Virus record (IMG/VR): IMGVR_UViG_3300010403_000003 | Span: 1-64,000 of that record | Direction: 5' to 3' (one strand) | Source: a virus | DNA length: 64,000 nt | In this document: positions 63,346 to 64,000 of the stretch, piece after piece | How the letters are laid out: every line of letters begins with the position of its first letter | How positions within the stretch are numbered: position 1 is the stretch's first letter | Made by a program: the position numbers and the translations under genes | The notes under the pieces: generated by a model | What the model was told of the DNA's origin: nothing | Seen by the model: the letters and a program-made list of their open reading frames with translations, nothing else | The model's database searches: none

Positions 63346-64000
63346 TCGTCGCATTGGATGTGCCCGACAATGACGGTCGTCGGCTCATAAAAACCCTCCA
63401 CGGCAATGAAGCAGCCGTCGGAAATCCGGGCGATGATCTCCGGAACGCCAGCGCCGGCCCTCGCATCGCCCGGACGCATTGCAATCGTGGCAACCGCCAC
63501 CATCGCCGCTTGCCCGGCCCCCAGATTCGCTCCATAGCCTGCGGCAACGATCGTCGCGCTCGCGGAAGGACTGCCGCCGCTTCCTAAGCCGCCCGCGACC
63601 GGAGCGGCGTCTCCCGGCCTCGCGGCGATGAGGCCCGCGGCGACAATGGCCGGCTGGCCTGCGAATGTACCGGCATCGCCGGGGCGAGCGAGCACCGCCG
63701 CCGTGACGGATGCCGCCCCACGTCCGGCGTCAGCGCCGGCGTCCCCCGGTCGTGCCGTCAGCGTGACGCCGATCGACAAACCGGCCGGGTGAGAATCGAA
63801 CGACGAATCACCCGGCCGCCCAGAGACGACCGCCGCTCCTGAGATCGCTGGGCCTCCGTTGCCCGTGGCCGCATCGCCGGGGGCCTGCATGACGGTGACG
63901 GCCGTGATCGCCGTGCCGCGCCCGGCGTCCGGGGCAGAGTCGCCCGCCTGTGCCGTTATGACCGCCGTGCCCGTGAGCGTTGCCGCGCCACGCGCCGGGG
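63342..64000 (-). CDS. Repeat protein cut by the right edge
   Basis: The frame is open from the right edge to 63342, 219 residues visible. It consists of repeats of about 24 residues centred on AGDSAPDAGRGTAITAVTVM, APGDAATGNGGPAISGAAVV, RPGDAGADAGRGAASVTAAV and RPGDAGTFAGQPAIVAAGLI, each with a 'PGDA--G-gA-i-A' core. The last ~45 residues (ISDGCFIAVEGFYEPTTVIV) form a distinct C-terminal domain. Possible fibre shaft or collar protein; start outside the window. Confidence 0.65.
   Translation of the reverse strand, partial: PARGAATLTGTAVITAQAGDSAPDAGRGTAITAVTVMQAPGDAATGNGGPAISGAAVVSGRPGDSSFDSHPAGLSIGVTLTARPGDAGADAGRGAASVTAAVLARPGDAGTFAGQPAIVAAGLIAARPGDAAPVAGGLGSGGSPSASATIVAAGYGANLGAGQAAMVAVATIAMRPGDARAGAGVPEIIARISDGCFIAVEGFYEPTTVIVGHIQCDE

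Noticed and set aside
1-64000. CRISPR array, transposase or rRNA
   Set aside because: No regularly spaced direct repeats with unique spacers, no DDE or serine transposase motifs and no rRNA stretches were seen on either strand by eye.

Overview
The window is a large piece of a tailed double-stranded DNA phage, probably temperate, either free or integrated. It encodes TerS and TerL terminase, a portal, a Mu gpF-type head protein, a prohead protease, a capsid protein, several tail fibres and spikes, a lysis region, a recombination module and a tyrosine integrase. No bacterial housekeeping gene is visible. G+C looks high (upper fifties, by eye). Short proteins with an 'FTG(I/V)D-HGH-W--GK-V' motif and a CAP-domain secreted protein recall planctomycete genomes, so a planctomycete host is my best guess. 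That is recollection, not a search result.

Layout. Nearly everything is on the minus strand and reads right to left. 1-15.4 kb is packaging and head: TerS, TerL, portal, gpF-like protein, protease/scaffold, capsid, a DUF2190 protein and a glycosyltransferase-like gene cut by the left edge. A plus-strand island of seven small genes (5.2-7.95 kb) sits inside this operon. 15.4-18.1 kb is a modification cassette: a ParB-like protein, a PLP-fold protein and a DNA methyltransferase whose frame is broken at a 12-base G tract. 18.1-33.4 kb is a long early operon of small, often zinc-binding proteins with stop/start overlaps, a repressor-like HTH gene, replication proteins, HNH nucleases, a DUF5131 protein and a putative annealase/exonuclease pair. 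It appears to be driven by a strong promoter at 33.5 kb, which lies back to back with a plus-strand promoter.

33.6-37.4 kb holds small genes and the integrase. 37.4-39.5 kb is a compact minus-strand operon that includes an Acb2/Tad1-like anti-CBASS protein. 39.6-40.8 kb has three separate 3' halves of tRNA-Gly(CCC) and one complete tRNA-Met. 41.0-42.0 kb is a plus-strand operon headed by a ribbon-helix-helix-like regulator with a palindromic operator. 42-43.3 kb holds an HNH gene between 23-bp direct repeats. 43.3-51.5 kb is a membrane/lysis-like region: signal-peptide proteins, a CAP-domain protein, small membrane proteins including DUF3309, a papain-like protease and coiled-coil membrane proteins. 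51.5-64 kb holds receptor-binding genes: a glycine-rich adhesin, a repeat fibre, a beta-helix tailspike and a 1453-residue fibre. The right-edge gene is open.

Both edges fall in late genes on the same strand. On a circular or permuted map, the missing tail genes would lie between the left edge and the right edge. The most interesting items are the phase-variable-looking methyltransferase with its split ParB partner and intervening PLP-fold gene, the three tRNA 3' halves, the Acb2-like protein, the 1400-residue portal fusion and the repeat-flanked HNH element.
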